A stretch of DNA of 51,146 nucleotides from Methanobrevibacter sp. (GTDB taxonomy: Archaea; Methanobacteriota; Methanobacteria; Methanobacteriales; Methanobacteriaceae), in assembly GCF_017431965.1 (NCBI RefSeq), contig NZ_JAFRKB010000055.1:1-51146 (forward strand), given 5' to 3'. Each line of letters begins with the position of its first letter. Within the stretch, counting starts at the first letter, position 1. Both the position numbers and the translations under genes were made by a program. The notes under the pieces are model-generated. The model saw only the letters and a program-made list of their open reading frames with translations. It had not been told where the DNA came from and made no database searches. Positions 36,596 through 46,523 of this stretch are shown here, piece by piece.

Positions 36596-36910
36596 ATGTT
36601 TTTGACTAGAATTGGTTATGGAATTATTTATTTCTTAGACCTTATTTATGAAATCATTAAATCAACAATAGATGTTGCGTTTAATGGAATTATGAGGGGA
36701 AATATTGATCCTATAATTGTTGAAGTTGAAACAGTTTTAGAGAGACCTGTTTCTCAGACAATTTTAGCAAATAGTATTTCTTTAACTCCTGGTACTTTGT
36801 CTGTTGATTTGGACAGTGAAAATAACATTATCAAAGTAGCTGCTATTTCTCCAAGAAGTAAAGAGGATATTATTCCTTTTGAACCGTATATAAAGAAAAT
36901 GTTAGAATAA
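36596..36910 (+). CDS. ehbA: Energy-converting hydrogenase B subunit A
   Basis: 104 residues, MnhE/MrpE-like. The N-terminal helix (IGYGIIYFLDLIYEIIKSTI) is followed by a soluble part with SVDLDSENNIIKVAAISP and a C-terminal EDIIPFEPYIKKMLE. First gene of an operon of 17 in the same order as in Methanothermobacter (ehbA-Q). Ehb is a membrane [NiFe] hydrogenase that uses the ion gradient to reduce ferredoxin with H2, supplying biosynthetic carboxylation reactions. Confidence 0.92.
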   Translation: MFLTRIGYGIIYFLDLIYEIIKSTIDVAFNGIMRGNIDPIIVEVETVLERPVSQTILANSISLTPGTLSVDLDSENNIIKVAAISPRSKEDIIPFEPYIKKMLE

Positions 36911-36957
36911 TTTCACGTTAATTACATTTTCTCATTAAAATAATCGAGTGAGATAGT

Positions 36958-37224
36958 ATGGATATATTGTTTATTTCAAAATATATGGTGGTTATTGCAT
37001 TAATTATAGTGATGTTGGCCGCTTTAAGAGCAAGTGCATATAAATCCACATCCATGGGGCTTCTGGGAAGTTCTTTAATCGTAAATGCCTTTGCAGTAGT
37101 CTTGCTAATTGGTGGTGATTTATATAATCTTGGATTCTTTAGGGATATATCATTAGCTTTAATATTCTTTGGTTTTGTAGGCACTATTGCTTTTGCTGTT
37201 GTTTTGGGAGGTGAAGACAAATGA
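36958..37224 (+). CDS. ehbB: Energy-converting hydrogenase B subunit B
   Basis: 88 residues, MnhF/MrpF-like, with three hydrophobic segments. Conserved SxxxxMGLLGSSLIVNAFAV in the middle helix. Part of the ion-translocating membrane arm. Its stop overlaps the ehbC start (ATGA). Confidence 0.92.
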   Translation: MDILFISKYMVVIALIIVMLAALRASAYKSTSMGLLGSSLIVNAFAVVLLIGGDLYNLGFFRDISLALIFFGFVGTIAFAVVLGGEDK

Positions 37225-37643
37225 TAGAGTATATTCAATCAATCCTTCTTATTATTTCAGCATTTTTAATGATAGTTTCTGCAATAGGTCTTATTAGTTT
37301 AGGTAAGGATACCAAGAATATCGTTTATGCAAGAATCCATATTGTAGGTATTTTTGATGTTGCATGTATTATTGCTATGATTGGAATCGGGCAATTCTTA
37401 TTGGCCGGAATTTACTTTATTCTTGCACCATTTATAGCCCATGCAATAGCTAATGCTTATTGGAAAAAAGAAGATAGAGAAAATAATTTAGATTTACAGA
37501 ATGTTGAAGAAGTTGTAGATGAAAATAATCCTTTCATCCATCCTAAAGAAAAGATGCAAGCTTTAGAAAGTGAAAATTCAGAAAAATTAAAAGCTGATGA
37601 AAGGTTTTCAGTTACTACACTAGAAATTGATGAGGTTGATTAA
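37221..37643 (+). CDS. ehbC: Energy-converting hydrogenase B subunit C
   Basis: 140 residues. MnhG/MrpG-like N-terminal 95 residues with three membrane helices ([16 protein letters not shown] is the conserved MnhG core), then a charged cytoplasmic tail of about 45 residues ([18 protein letters not shown]) that is absent from MrpG. Overlaps ehbB by 4 bp. Confidence 0.92.
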   Translation: MIEYIQSILLIISAFLMIVSAIGLISLGKDTKNIVYARIHIVGIFDVACIIAMIGIGQFLLAGIYFILAPFIAHAIANAYWKKEDRENNLDLQNVEEVVDENNPFIHPKEKMQALESENSEKLKADERFSVTTLEIDEVD

Positions 37644-37644
37644 G

Positions 37645-37878
37645 ATGTTGGAATTTGTATTGATGATAATAATTGTTGTAAGTGCAATTCTCGCTCTTAT
37701 TCAAAAAGACTTATTAAAAGCGGCAATTATAACAGGATTTTCCGGTGCAGCTTTGGCAGTTCTTTTCCAAGTATTGCTGGCGCCGGATGTTGCTTTAACT
37801 CAAGCCATTGTTGGCGCGGCAATCGTTCCTGTGTTTATTGCATTGGCTGTTAAGAAAACTCAAAGGGAGGATAGCTAA
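37645..37878 (+). CDS. ehbD: Energy-converting hydrogenase B subunit D
   Basis: 77 residues from ATG 37645, chosen because GAGGTTGAT lies upstream; an in-frame TTG at 37627 would overlap ehbC. Two or three helices with [21 protein letters not shown] and [21 protein letters not shown], the MbhD/DUF4040-type segment found in Mrp and Mbh complexes. Confidence 0.92.
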   Translation: MLEFVLMIIIVVSAILALIQKDLLKAAIITGFSGAALAVLFQVLLAPDVALTQAIVGAAIVPVFIALAVKKTQREDS

Positions 37879-38264
37879 TGGCATACGTTCAACTTGCGAT
37901 ATTATTGACATCAGTTGCTTTGGTTGTTATTGGTGTTTACTCAGCAATTTTTATTGATAATATCATAAAAAAGATTATTGGTATTAGTTTCATTGAAGAA
38001 GGTGCTAACCTGTTCATTGTGGCCATTGGTTATAAGGAAGGTGGAGTTGTACCTATTTTAATGCCGGGTATGGATACTTCATTCTTTGCTTCAAATGCGG
38101 CTTATCCACTTCCTTTCGGATTAGTACTTACCAGTATTGTAATTGGTGCAAGTACTTTAGCGGTCATGCTTGCATTAGTGATGGTACTTTATAGAAGATA
38201 TGGCACTTTATCCACTAAGGTAATGTTAGCTGACACATCAAAACAGGAGGAATACAATGAATGA
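37878..38264 (+). CDS. ehbE: Energy-converting hydrogenase B subunit E
   Basis: 128 residues, MnhC/NuoK-like. Three helices with a conserved [15 protein letters not shown] (NuoK-like Glu/Asn pair) and [23 protein letters not shown]. Starts in the stop codon of ehbD (TAATG). Confidence 0.93.
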   Translation: MAYVQLAILLTSVALVVIGVYSAIFIDNIIKKIIGISFIEEGANLFIVAIGYKEGGVVPILMPGMDTSFFASNAAYPLPFGLVLTSIVIGASTLAVMLALVMVLYRRYGTLSTKVMLADTSKQEEYNE

Positions 38265-39711
38265 ATTAATTCCACTTATGGTTATTGTTCCTATGATGGC
38301 TGCATTGCTCATTAGTGCATTTTCAAAGTTTAATAAAGTTTCAAAGATTTTGGCATTTGTTGTTGCAATTTGTCTGCCAATCATTCCATTGCTTTCAAAT
38401 TATGGTCTTCATTACTTTGGCGGATATGAGCCTATGTTGGACAATGTCACAAGCACAATGTTCCATCCGGCCATTACATATTCATTCACATTTTTGCAAC
38501 AGATATTCATAGCGATGATCGGTCTTTTAACATTTTTAGTTATTTTCATTTATCTAACTAAATATAAGAAAGTTTCAGGACCTTATCTGTTCTTATTGTT
38601 TATGGGTACCGCTGCAGTTACTGCAATGATGTTGACAGATGACATTTTCCATATGTTTGTATTCTTTGAAATATTGGCTCTTGCACAAGTAGGTATTGTT
38701 GCGGCTTCATCAATAGATTACAGTTATGAGATGGCTTTAAAATATATGATTTTAGGGTCAATCGGATCTCCTATAATGCTTTTGGGAATTGGATTCCTAC
38801 TTGCGATAACTGGTAGTGTAAATGTTACAGATATTGCAGCTGCTGTTCATAGTGGTTTGGTTGATATTACTTCTCCAGTATTTTTAATTTCACTCGGATT
38901 AATATTCTTTGGCTGGTTATATGCCTCCGGTTTACCACCGTTCCATACTATAAAATCTGGAATTTATTCAAAAGCAGAACCTCACGGAGCAGCGTTACTT
39001 CAATCATTTACAGTTATTTCAATGATTTCAATTGTTATTGTAATGTTTAGAATTTATTCAACTTTACCGATATTTGAAGTTCTCGTAGTTTTCTTCTCTA
39101 TCTTGGCTATGATATTGGGCGTCTCTCTTGCACTTACCCAAACAGACTTCAGAAGAATGATTGGATTTTTAGCTGTTGGTGAGTTAGGTTTCATTGGTTT
39201 GGGTATTGGTCTTGGAACTCAGTATGCAATAACAGCAGGACTGTTCCAGGCATTAAATGAAATCATTATTACAGCATTATTGTTCATAGGATTTGGCGCA
39301 ATTGTAGATGCAACAGATGAAGTGGATACCCGTAAATTGGGAGGGCTTTTCGCATACCATCCGAAAGTTAGTTTAATGCTTTTAATTGGAGGTTTGGCAA
39401 TGGCAGGTGTTCCTCCATTAAGCGGTTTCCAATCAAAATTAATGCTTGTTCAAGCATCATTAAGTTGCGGATATCCGGAGTTGTCTATTTTGGCCATAAT
39501 GGTTAGTATAGCTACATTTGTGGTATTTGTAAAAACATTCTATGCAATGTTTTTAAGACCAAAACCAAATGATTTGGAAGTTGGAGGAAAAGAGATTCCT
39601 CGTGCAATGATTTTTGCAATGGGAATATTATTAATAATCATTATTGTGTTAGGTTTATTCCCTGATGCGGTTACAAGCGGAATTTCTAACTTTGTAGGAG
39701 GGATATTATGA
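38257..39711 (+). CDS. ehbF: Energy-converting hydrogenase B subunit F, antiporter-like
   Basis: 484 residues, MrpD/NuoN-like, about 14 helices. Core motifs of the ion channel family: [20 protein letters not shown], the Lys-containing [32 protein letters not shown] and [22 protein letters not shown], and [16 protein letters not shown]. This is the main ion-translocating subunit. Overlaps ehbE by 8 bp and ehbG by 4. Confidence 0.95.
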   Translation: MNELIPLMVIVPMMAALLISAFSKFNKVSKILAFVVAICLPIIPLLSNYGLHYFGGYEPMLDNVTSTMFHPAITYSFTFLQQIFIAMIGLLTFLVIFIYLTKYKKVSGPYLFLLFMGTAAVTAMMLTDDIFHMFVFFEILALAQVGIVAASSIDYSYEMALKYMILGSIGSPIMLLGIGFLLAITGSVNVTDIAAAVHSGLVDITSPVFLISLGLIFFGWLYASGLPPFHTIKSGIYSKAEPHGAALLQSFTVISMISIVIVMFRIYSTLPIFEVLVVFFSILAMILGVSLALTQTDFRRMIGFLAVGELGFIGLGIGLGTQYAITAGLFQALNEIIITALLFIGFGAIVDATDEVDTRKLGGLFAYHPKVSLMLLIGGLAMAGVPPLSGFQSKLMLVQASLSCGYPELSILAIMVSIATFVVFVKTFYAMFLRPKPNDLEVGGKEIPRAMIFAMGILLIIIIVLGLFPDAVTSGISNFVGGIL

Positions 39712-40043
39712 AATTGTATGATCAGATATTTGATGTTGTAAAACAATTCAGGAAATTGTTTTCACCGGGTCCAGTAACAAATGCAGATGTTTCCGGTAGT
39801 ATCACTGCTGAAATATTTATAATTGTTTCATTAGTCCTTTCAACATTATTGTTGCGTCATATAAGTGTTTTGCTTGCAGGTTTAGTTGCATTGATTGTGG
39901 GCTTTGTGTTAATCTTTAATATTCCACTTATTCCGAAGTTTAAAATGGAACAAGAGGATTCTCTTGAAAAGATGTTGTTTTATGCTGTGGTAACACTTGT
40001 GATTATTGTTACAGTATTGTATTGGGGTGGTAACTTTGTCTAG
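39708..40043 (+). CDS. ehbG: Energy-converting hydrogenase B subunit G
   Basis: 111 residues, two or three predicted helices. I identify it by position and size; the sequence (FSPGPVTNADVSGSITAEIF) is not strongly related to a named Mrp subunit. Probably a membrane linker. Ends 8 bp inside the ehbH gene. Confidence 0.88.
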   Translation: MKLYDQIFDVVKQFRKLFSPGPVTNADVSGSITAEIFIIVSLVLSTLLLRHISVLLAGLVALIVGFVLIFNIPLIPKFKMEQEDSLEKMLFYAVVTLVIIVTVLYWGGNFV

Positions 40044-40317
40044 TAAAACTTCACTTCGTAATTTAATTGCAGCAGTTTTTGCAGCAGTATTTTCTGTTAC
40101 ATTATTTGATGCAGTATTCCATTTAAGTAACATGATAAATCCTGGTGTAAGTAATATTTATAATGCTTTAGGAACTCAAATAGCTCCAAACTTAGTTACT
40201 GTAGTTATTTTTGATTTCAGAGCGTATGATACATTAGGAGAATCAATTATACTGTTATCCGCCGGTTTAGTTGTATTGCTTATATTCGGTAGAGGATTAT
40301 TGGGGGATAAACGATGA
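40036..40317 (+). CDS. ehbH: Energy-converting hydrogenase B subunit H
   Basis: 93 residues from TTG 40036, which has GGGGTGG at five bases; TTG 40006 and GTG 40027 are less well placed. Two helices with AAVFAAVFSVTLFDAVFHL and LGTQIAPNLVTVVIFDFRAYDTLGE, the MbhE-like sequence that packs against the MrpB-type subunit. Confidence 0.88.
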   Translation: MSSKTSLRNLIAAVFAAVFSVTLFDAVFHLSNMINPGVSNIYNALGTQIAPNLVTVVIFDFRAYDTLGESIILLSAGLVVLLIFGRGLLGDKR

Positions 40318-40790
40318 GTCAAGGTAGTGTGATTTTAAAAATTATATCTTTGCCAATATCAATCATATTGATTTGTTTAGGTATAATGACTATTCTTGGA
40401 GGCCATATCACTCCTGGTGGAGGTTTCCAAGGTGGTGCAATGATAGCTAGTGGAATCATTTTATCTATTCTTGTTTATGGCTTAGGTAATTCTCCATTAG
40501 AGTTCTCTCATGCATATATTGAAGTTCTTGAATCTGTTGGTGCATTAGGTTTCATTATCTTTGGTTTAATAGGATTATTTGTAGGAGGATTTTTCTTGTA
40601 TAATGTTGGTGCGGACATATTGAATATAGTTCCTGCATCAATTCAAAGTATCTTACATTATCCGGATGTCACTAATGCGGGTATTATCCCATACCTCAAT
40701 ATATTCGTGGGTTTAAAAGTATTTGTAGGGTTATCCTCAATTGTTATAGCATTTGCAGGATTTAAGAAAATTGTAGAGGAGAGCGAATGA
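40314..40790 (+). CDS. ehbI: Energy-converting hydrogenase B subunit I
   Basis: 158 residues, MnhB/MrpB-like. Clear signature GGHITPGGGFQGGAMIASGI, with four helices. Membrane arm subunit. Overlaps ehbH and ehbJ by 4 bp each. Confidence 0.94.
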   Translation: MSQGSVILKIISLPISIILICLGIMTILGGHITPGGGFQGGAMIASGIILSILVYGLGNSPLEFSHAYIEVLESVGALGFIIFGLIGLFVGGFFLYNVGADILNIVPASIQSILHYPDVTNAGIIPYLNIFVGLKVFVGLSSIVIAFAGFKKIVEESE

Positions 40791-41038
40791 TGTTAAGTTT
40801 AGGACCAATTATATTCGGATTGATATTGGGTGTGATTATAGGATCTCAAATCAAGCTCAATATTGGTGATGCAAAGTTCACTTTGGCATCATTTGTAATA
40901 ATATTTATTGCAGGACTAATTGTGGCATGGCAATCAGGTAATTATCCATTTTATAATGATTTACCTATATCAACTGCATTCGTGTCTGCTTTAATAGGAA
41001 TTTTTGTAGGTAAACTACTATTTGCAAGGAGTAAATAA
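40787..41038 (+). CDS. ehbJ: Energy-converting hydrogenase B subunit J
   Basis: 83 residues; starts ATGATG, either ATG possible. Three hydrophobic segments (LGPIIFGLILGVIIGSQI, FVIIFIAGLIVAWQSG). Assigned by position in the conserved order; no catalytic motif. Confidence 0.88.
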   Translation: MMLSLGPIIFGLILGVIIGSQIKLNIGDAKFTLASFVIIFIAGLIVAWQSGNYPFYNDLPISTAFVSALIGIFVGKLLFARSK

Positions 41039-41050
41039 GGAGTTTTTATA

Positions 41051-42457
41051 ATGTTTTTATCGACTAATACATGTGATGGAAAAAGGGAGTGTATTAAACA
41101 GTGTCCTACAAAAGCTATTAGATTAATCAACGGCAGAGCTTTTAGTTGTCTTACATGCGGAATATGTTATAAAAACTGTCCAAATGGAGCAATATTTATT
41201 AATAGCTACGGAGGATATGTTGTAGACCGAGCCAAATGTAATGGCTGTGGAATGTGTATGTACAATTGTCCTACTGACAATATTACTATTGAAGATGGGA
41301 TTGTATATGGATTGTGTTCACGTTGTGGAGTATGTGAAGAAGTTTGTCCAAATCGTGTTGATGGATATGAGCTTGAAAAAGACAAGCAACTTACATTAAT
41401 AAATTCATTAAAAATATTGTATCCTCCATTGGATAATGTTCCTCATAAAGTTGAAAGTAAAACAAAAGAGGTCACACGAACTTATGTCGGAACAGACATA
41501 GAAAAATGTATTTTGTGTGGAAGATGTCAGGAATATTGTCCTACTGGAGCAATTCATGTATCTATTGACAGGGATGATGGAATCTGCAGAGAATGTAGAT
41601 TATGTAGTGATGTTTGTCCTAATGAATCAATGAATAAACGTCAAATCGTTAACAAAACATCATGTACACTATGTCTCAATTGTATGAAATCATGTCCTAA
41701 CAATGCAATTTCTGTTGACGGGTTTGAAATCATTGTAAATAAGTTGAATCAAAAGCCAAATGGTTCAATTATCTCCTGTCTAAATTGTGGATTGTGCGCT
41801 GATTTGTGTGAAAATGAATCGCTTAAAAATGTTGAGGGCAAGTTAAGATATGATCCTAGTGCTGATGGGGAAAATACAACCCATGAGATAGCTATTGCTT
41901 CATGTCCAATTAATACATTAACTGAAGACGAGGAAATGTTCATTTATGATGAGTTTACAGATGAAGAACTTCCTACATTATCTGGGTTCTGTGTATCCTG
42001 TGGAAAATGTGTTCAAGTTTGTGATGAGACTGGAGCCCGCCAATTCATGACTCATTCATGGGACGGCTCTGTTAGTGATGATTGTATCTCATGCGGAATA
42101 TGTGTAGAAGTATGTCAAGAACAGGCAATAACTCTTCACAGAGGAACAATTTCCGTTAACTTAGATGAATGTATATTATGTGAAAACTGTGCTGTCCATT
42201 GTCCGGTTGACGCCATTCCAAAATCTACTCTGTATAAAAATGAAATTAGTGATGGATTTAATTTCATTGAGCAAAAATTATGTATGCATTGTGGGTTATG
42301 TCATAAAATTTGTTCATATGACGCAATTGATGAAGTTGACGGTCAATTTATTGTTAATGAGGAAAAATGTACCTATTGTGGTGCATGTAAAAATGCATGT
42401 CCTGCAAAGGCATTTTTATTCGAAAGAAATTTTAAAGATTCAATAGAGGGTATTTAA
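41051..42457 (+). CDS. ehbK: Energy-converting hydrogenase B subunit K, polyferredoxin
   Basis: 468 residues with twelve complete CX2CX2CX3C motifs (first CLTCGICYKNC, last CTYCGACKNAC) and an N-terminal cysteine group CDGKRECIKQC. This makes about twelve to fourteen [4Fe-4S] clusters, an electron wire between the hydrogenase and ferredoxin-dependent oxidoreductases. Motifs 1-7 and 8-12 are separated by a linker of about 60 residues. AAGGAG precedes the start. Soluble, attached to the cytoplasmic side of Ehb. Confidence 0.95.
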   Translation: MFLSTNTCDGKRECIKQCPTKAIRLINGRAFSCLTCGICYKNCPNGAIFINSYGGYVVDRAKCNGCGMCMYNCPTDNITIEDGIVYGLCSRCGVCEEVCPNRVDGYELEKDKQLTLINSLKILYPPLDNVPHKVESKTKEVTRTYVGTDIEKCILCGRCQEYCPTGAIHVSIDRDDGICRECRLCSDVCPNESMNKRQIVNKTSCTLCLNCMKSCPNNAISVDGFEIIVNKLNQKPNGSIISCLNCGLCADLCENESLKNVEGKLRYDPSADGENTTHEIAIASCPINTLTEDEEMFIYDEFTDEELPTLSGFCVSCGKCVQVCDETGARQFMTHSWDGSVSDDCISCGICVEVCQEQAITLHRGTISVNLDECILCENCAVHCPVDAIPKSTLYKNEISDGFNFIEQKLCMHCGLCHKICSYDAIDEVDGQFIVNEEKCTYCGACKNACPAKAFLFERNFKDSIEGI

Positions 42458-42949
42458 ATGAGCAGTATACTTAGAGTAGCTTTAGAAGGAGCATTTACTA
42501 ACTTTAAAAGAATCTTTTTTGCAGCTGATAGAGTCACTGATATGGAGTTAAGAAGACAAATTTCAACACTTTCAGTAGAAGTGGATGACAGGGTAGATGA
42601 ATCCGCTTGTATTGGTTGTGCTGGCTGTTCTAATGTGTGTCCAACAGGTGCAATTGAGATGAAAAATTTAACAATTCCTGTTAAGTTAACTGATAATTGG
42701 ATAAAAAGTGAAGTACCTGAAATTAATCTTGAAAAATGTGTTGTATGCTATTACTGTCATGATTTCTGCCCAATATTTTCACTTTATGGGCAGAAGGGAG
42801 CAGTACATCCGGGTTGTGTTGGTGACCAGGAGGTCAATATTTCAGATTGCCTTGAACAACCATTTAAAATTTCTGATGAAAAGCTTAAAGTTATTTCACA
42901 ATACTTATCTGATAAAACAGTATTGAAAAATAGAGAGGATGGTGATTAG
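42458..42949 (+). CDS. ehbL: Energy-converting hydrogenase B subunit L, ferredoxin-type
   Basis: 163 residues, with two [4Fe-4S] motifs: CIGCAGCSNVCP (about residues 48-59) and CVVCYYCHDFCP (about 92-103). The NuoI-like arrangement makes it the ferredoxin subunit that takes electrons from the small subunit. The C-terminus (120-163) is extra and acidic/basic mixed. No gap to ehbK. Confidence 0.93.
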   Translation: MSSILRVALEGAFTNFKRIFFAADRVTDMELRRQISTLSVEVDDRVDESACIGCAGCSNVCPTGAIEMKNLTIPVKLTDNWIKSEVPEINLEKCVVCYYCHDFCPIFSLYGQKGAVHPGCVGDQEVNISDCLEQPFKISDEKLKVISQYLSDKTVLKNREDGD

Positions 42950-43396
42950 ATGGGAATTAAATCATTTTCAAGAGCAAGAGCAATACATGTGATGCTGGTT
43001 TATACCGGCGGATGCAATGGATGCGATATTGAAATTGTTAATTCAATTTTATCACCTCGTTTTGATGCTGAACAATATAAGGTATTCTTAACTTGGAATC
43101 CTCGTGAAGCTGATGTGCTTGTTGTTACAGGTCCTGTAACTCACTTAAACAGAAAGCCATTGGAAGCAATTTACGAAGCTATTCCTAATCCTAAATTGGT
43201 TGTAGCGGCAGGAAGTTGCGCATTGATGGGTGGTGTTTATAAAAACTGTTATGGTGACATTCCATCTGAGGAAATTGAAGGACCAGTCGAAAATATTATA
43301 CCGGTAAATGCAAAAGTTCCAGGATGTGCCGTAAGGCCTCAAGATGTTTTAGCTGGAGTTGTATCACTTTTACCTACATTATTGGATGCGGATTGA
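42950..43396 (+). CDS. ehbM: Energy-converting hydrogenase B subunit M, [NiFe] hydrogenase small subunit
   Basis: 148 residues, NuoB-like. The proximal [4Fe-4S] ligands are [12 protein letters not shown] (two Cys), [10 protein letters not shown] and [11 protein letters not shown]. No signal peptide or extra clusters, as in group 4 hydrogenases. It binds EhbN. Confidence 0.95.
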   Translation: MGIKSFSRARAIHVMLVYTGGCNGCDIEIVNSILSPRFDAEQYKVFLTWNPREADVLVVTGPVTHLNRKPLEAIYEAIPNPKLVVAAGSCALMGGVYKNCYGDIPSEEIEGPVENIIPVNAKVPGCAVRPQDVLAGVVSLLPTLLDAD

Positions 43397-43408
43397 AGAG
43401 GTGATTAA

Positions 43409-44536
43409 ATGGATGAAAAAGTACCAAGAAGCAATATTATTGAAACGGAAATTCCAATGGGTACAGTTCACCCTGCTGCATTGGAACCATATAGAGTTAG
43501 GTTTTTTGTTGAAGATGAAATAGTTCAAGAAGCCGAAATAACTATTGGTGTTAACCATAGGGGTATAGAAAGGATTATGGAAGGTCTTCCAGTTGAAAAA
43601 GCTAATGCACTTACTGAAAAAATTTGTGGAATTTGTTCTAATTCACATATATGGAATTCTTGCAGAACCGCGGAAATTGGATTAGGTATTGAAATTCCTG
43701 AGAGGGCTGAATATATTCGTGTGATAATGGGTGAACTTGAACGTTTGCATTCACACTTCTTGTATTTGGCGCATGGTTGTGAAGTGTTGTCTCATGAAAC
43801 TTTTTCAATGAGGATATTTTACTTAAGGGAAATTGTCATGGAACTGCTTGCAATGATTGGTGGAAACAGAGTCCAATACGGTTGTTCTGTTTTAGGTGGA
43901 GTAAGGCCTAGATGTGATTTGGATGAAGCTAAGATAGAAAGGCTTAGGAAAGATATGGATGCAGTTGAAGAAGGACTTACTGGATTCGTTGAAAGATTTT
44001 TAGCAGATTCCATATTATTGTCAAGGGTCACAGGCATTGGTGTGCTTCCTCAAAAGCAGGCTATTGAGCTGGCTGTCACTGGTCCGTCTCTTAGGGCTAC
44101 TGGTGTTGCAAGAGATTTAAGGACAACCATGTTTGAGTATGACAATTTTGATTTTAATGTTATCACCCAACAGGATGGTGACGTCAAATCAAATTTAGTT
44201 ATGAGGGCATTGGAATCATTTGAGTCAATTAAAATTATCAGACAAGCAATTGCAAACATTCCTGAAGGTAAAGTAATAAATAGGGATTGGGAAATGTTTG
44301 ACACAGATTTAATTGAAAGTTATATTGAAGTTCCAAGAGGAACTTTATATCATTCATATGCACTTGAAAGTGGAAGAGTAAGGCACTGTGTTATAAGAAC
44401 TCCATCTATGGCAAATATTGGCGCAATGCAATATGCATGTATTGGAGATCAGATTACAGATGCTCAATTATGTATTGTACAATGTGATCCATGTTTCACT
44501 TGTACTGACAGGGCAATTGAAATAATTAGGAGATAA
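43409..44536 (+). CDS. ehbN: Energy-converting hydrogenase B subunit N, [NiFe] hydrogenase large subunit
   Basis: 375 residues, NuoD-like. Nickel ligands: N-terminal [11 protein letters not shown] (CxxC) and C-terminal [10 protein letters not shown] (CxxC). [13 protein letters not shown] is the conserved RGxE segment. Only about ten residues (AIEIIRR end) follow the last cysteine, with Arg in place of the His after which typical hydrogenases are cut, so C-terminal processing may not be needed. Depends on Hyp proteins such as HypF (8.8-11.0 kb). Confidence 0.96.
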   Translation: MDEKVPRSNIIETEIPMGTVHPAALEPYRVRFFVEDEIVQEAEITIGVNHRGIERIMEGLPVEKANALTEKICGICSNSHIWNSCRTAEIGLGIEIPERAEYIRVIMGELERLHSHFLYLAHGCEVLSHETFSMRIFYLREIVMELLAMIGGNRVQYGCSVLGGVRPRCDLDEAKIERLRKDMDAVEEGLTGFVERFLADSILLSRVTGIGVLPQKQAIELAVTGPSLRATGVARDLRTTMFEYDNFDFNVITQQDGDVKSNLVMRALESFESIKIIRQAIANIPEGKVINRDWEMFDTDLIESYIEVPRGTLYHSYALESGRVRHCVIRTPSMANIGAMQYACIGDQITDAQLCIVQCDPCFTCTDRAIEIIRR

Positions 44537-44539
44537 ATC

Positions 44540-45538
44540 ATGTCAGCTAATACTATTATAGTTTCAATTTTTGCAGTATTTCTTACATTGCTTGTTTGTT
44601 TTATTATTTCAACATTGCTTCCGGGAATTGAGAGAAAATATATTCATGCAAGAATTCAACAGAGAATCGGACCTCCTGTAACTTCTCCAGGAATTATGGC
44701 TCCGTTAAAATTCATGTTTAAGGAAAATGTTGAAATTTCGTCTCCTGTTCCAAAATTATACAAAGCTTTACCAATAATCTGTTTTATTGTGGTTTTATGC
44801 ATACTTATTGCATTAACACCTCAAGCTTATCAAATTCCTGCATTAGCAAGTTTGGTGGCTATTGTCGGATTTTTAAAATTGGAAGAAATCTGTTATGTTT
44901 TGATGGGGGCATTATCCAAATCAGTCATGTCTGTTAGAATGCCGTTCCCTGATTTGACTAGAGGGGCTGCTCACTTAAATGCTACAAGGTCATTTGTTGA
45001 AGATATAAGTGCAAGAAGATCTTTAAGAATGATTACATATGGTTCATTCCCACTATACTTGGCATTGTTTGCTCCGGTAACTGCTGCAAGAAGTATTTTC
45101 CTTCAAGATATTGTAGCTTATCAACATGTTCATGGTCCATTCTTGTTTACTGTAGCGGGAGGAATTGCAGCTATTGTATTCTTCATAGGTTACATGATTA
45201 TATTAAATGAATATCCATTTTCAATAATCAAAGCAAAATCTGATGTTATTGAAGGCCCATACATGGAATACGCTGCAAAATATCGTGCCGTTGTTTACTT
45301 GACAAGAGGATTTTTCATGTTTGTACTTGGTGCAATCTTTTCAGTATTGTTTATTGGAATCCCGCCAAACATATTGTCATTAGGAATTTTAGTCAATATT
45401 GCAGTTGCATTAATATTCGTATTTATGATGGGCATATTATCTGCATTTAGCCCTGTATTTACAAATAGGCAATTGTTACCTACAATTTTAGGTACAACAT
45501 TGCTTGGTGTACTATCTATTATACTTGGATTATTATGA
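44540..45538 (+). CDS. ehbO: Energy-converting hydrogenase B subunit O, membrane anchor
   Basis: 332 residues, NuoH/EchB-like, about eight helices. Conserved [33 protein letters not shown] and [21 protein letters not shown]. It couples the hydrogenase module to the ion channels. Confidence 0.95.
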   Translation: MSANTIIVSIFAVFLTLLVCFIISTLLPGIERKYIHARIQQRIGPPVTSPGIMAPLKFMFKENVEISSPVPKLYKALPIICFIVVLCILIALTPQAYQIPALASLVAIVGFLKLEEICYVLMGALSKSVMSVRMPFPDLTRGAAHLNATRSFVEDISARRSLRMITYGSFPLYLALFAPVTAARSIFLQDIVAYQHVHGPFLFTVAGGIAAIVFFIGYMIILNEYPFSIIKAKSDVIEGPYMEYAAKYRAVVYLTRGFFMFVLGAIFSVLFIGIPPNILSLGILVNIAVALIFVFMMGILSAFSPVFTNRQLLPTILGTTLLGVLSIILGLL

Positions 45539-45548
45539 GGTGATTATT

Positions 45549-45812
45549 TTGAAATTTGTTATGAGGCCATATCATATGGTAAGTCTTGGAGGATACATTG
45601 TTGAATGGGATTTTCCTTACAGAAATCTTATAGTTGTAAATAAAACCTCTGAACCAATCAAAATCGAAATACCAGTCTTTCATGAAGAATGGATTGTTGA
45701 ACATAAAAAATTAGGTCTTGATGTAATTCCAGTTACTAAGGATGATAATTATTTAAGCATGTGGAAAAGGGCACATGCAGAATTAGATAAAATTAGGCCA
45801 AAAAATGAGTGA
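45549..45812 (+). CDS. ehbP: Energy-converting hydrogenase B subunit P
   Basis: 87 residues from TTG 45549, four bases after GAGGTGAT; an earlier frame start overlapping ehbO is poorly placed. Soluble, with [28 protein letters not shown] N-terminus; this family is found only in ehb operons. Role unknown. Overlaps ehbQ by 8 bp. Confidence 0.9.
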   Translation: MKFVMRPYHMVSLGGYIVEWDFPYRNLIVVNKTSEPIKIEIPVFHEEWIVEHKKLGLDVIPVTKDDNYLSMWKRAHAELDKIRPKNE

Positions 45813-46464
45813 TTATACATTAACCATTAAATCAGATGAAAAGAAAGGCGTATTGGATGATATTACTGATGTCATCACCAATCATGGTGCCAATATCAGT
45901 TATGTTCATCTTTTCGTCGAAAAAAATAACATGGGTTCCATTAATTTGGAACTTGAGCATGTTGCGGATATTGATGATTTAATTGATGATTTAAACAATA
46001 TCGATGAAGTAAAATCAGTTGAATTGCACGGTTCTCAATCTGACATATGGGGAAAGCGTATAATCATTGTTGGTGGTGGAGCACAAGTGTCACAAGTGGC
46101 TACAGGTGCTATTATTGAAGCTGATAGACATAATATACGTGGTGAACGGATCAGTGTTGATACAATCCCATTAGTAGGTGAAAAAAATTTATCTGAAGCT
46201 ATTGAAGCAATTTCCAGATTGCCTCGTGTAAACGTGCTGGTTTTGGCCGGTTCATTAATGGGAGGAAAAATTACACAAGCAGTTAAGAAAGTAAAAGAAG
46301 AAAAAGATTTAATTGTTATTTCTCTTAATATGCCAGGTAGTGTAACTGATTATGCTGATTTGATTATTACCGATCCGATTCAAGCCGGTGTTTTGGCAGT
46401 AATGTCTATAGCGGATACTGCAGTTTTTGATATTAATCGTCTTGGAGACAAAATCAAGTATTAA
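45805..46464 (+). CDS. ehbQ: Energy-converting hydrogenase B subunit Q, ACT-domain protein
   Basis: 219 residues. An ACT-like ligand-binding domain (1-75: [21 protein letters not shown]) is joined to a DUF5612-type domain with [36 protein letters not shown] and a final [10 protein letters not shown]. It has no redox or membrane motif and is probably a regulator rather than an enzyme subunit. Last gene of the ehb operon. Confidence 0.9.
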   Translation: MSDYTLTIKSDEKKGVLDDITDVITNHGANISYVHLFVEKNNMGSINLELEHVADIDDLIDDLNNIDEVKSVELHGSQSDIWGKRIIIVGGGAQVSQVATGAIIEADRHNIRGERISVDTIPLVGEKNLSEAIEAISRLPRVNVLVLAGSLMGGKITQAVKKVKEEKDLIVISLNMPGSVTDYADLIITDPIQAGVLAVMSIADTAVFDINRLGDKIKY

Positions 46465-46486
46465 TATTCATGTTTATGGACATATA

Positions 46487-46523
46487 GGGGAGTTATTTTA
46501 TAACTCCCTTTAAATTTTAATTT
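46487..46523 (+). terminator. Terminator of the ehb operon (bidirectional)
   Basis: Perfect 9-bp stem GGGAGTTAT / ATAACTCCC (46488-46496, 46500-46508) with a three-base loop, followed by T-rich sequence. It lies between converging genes and could serve both. Confidence 0.75.
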
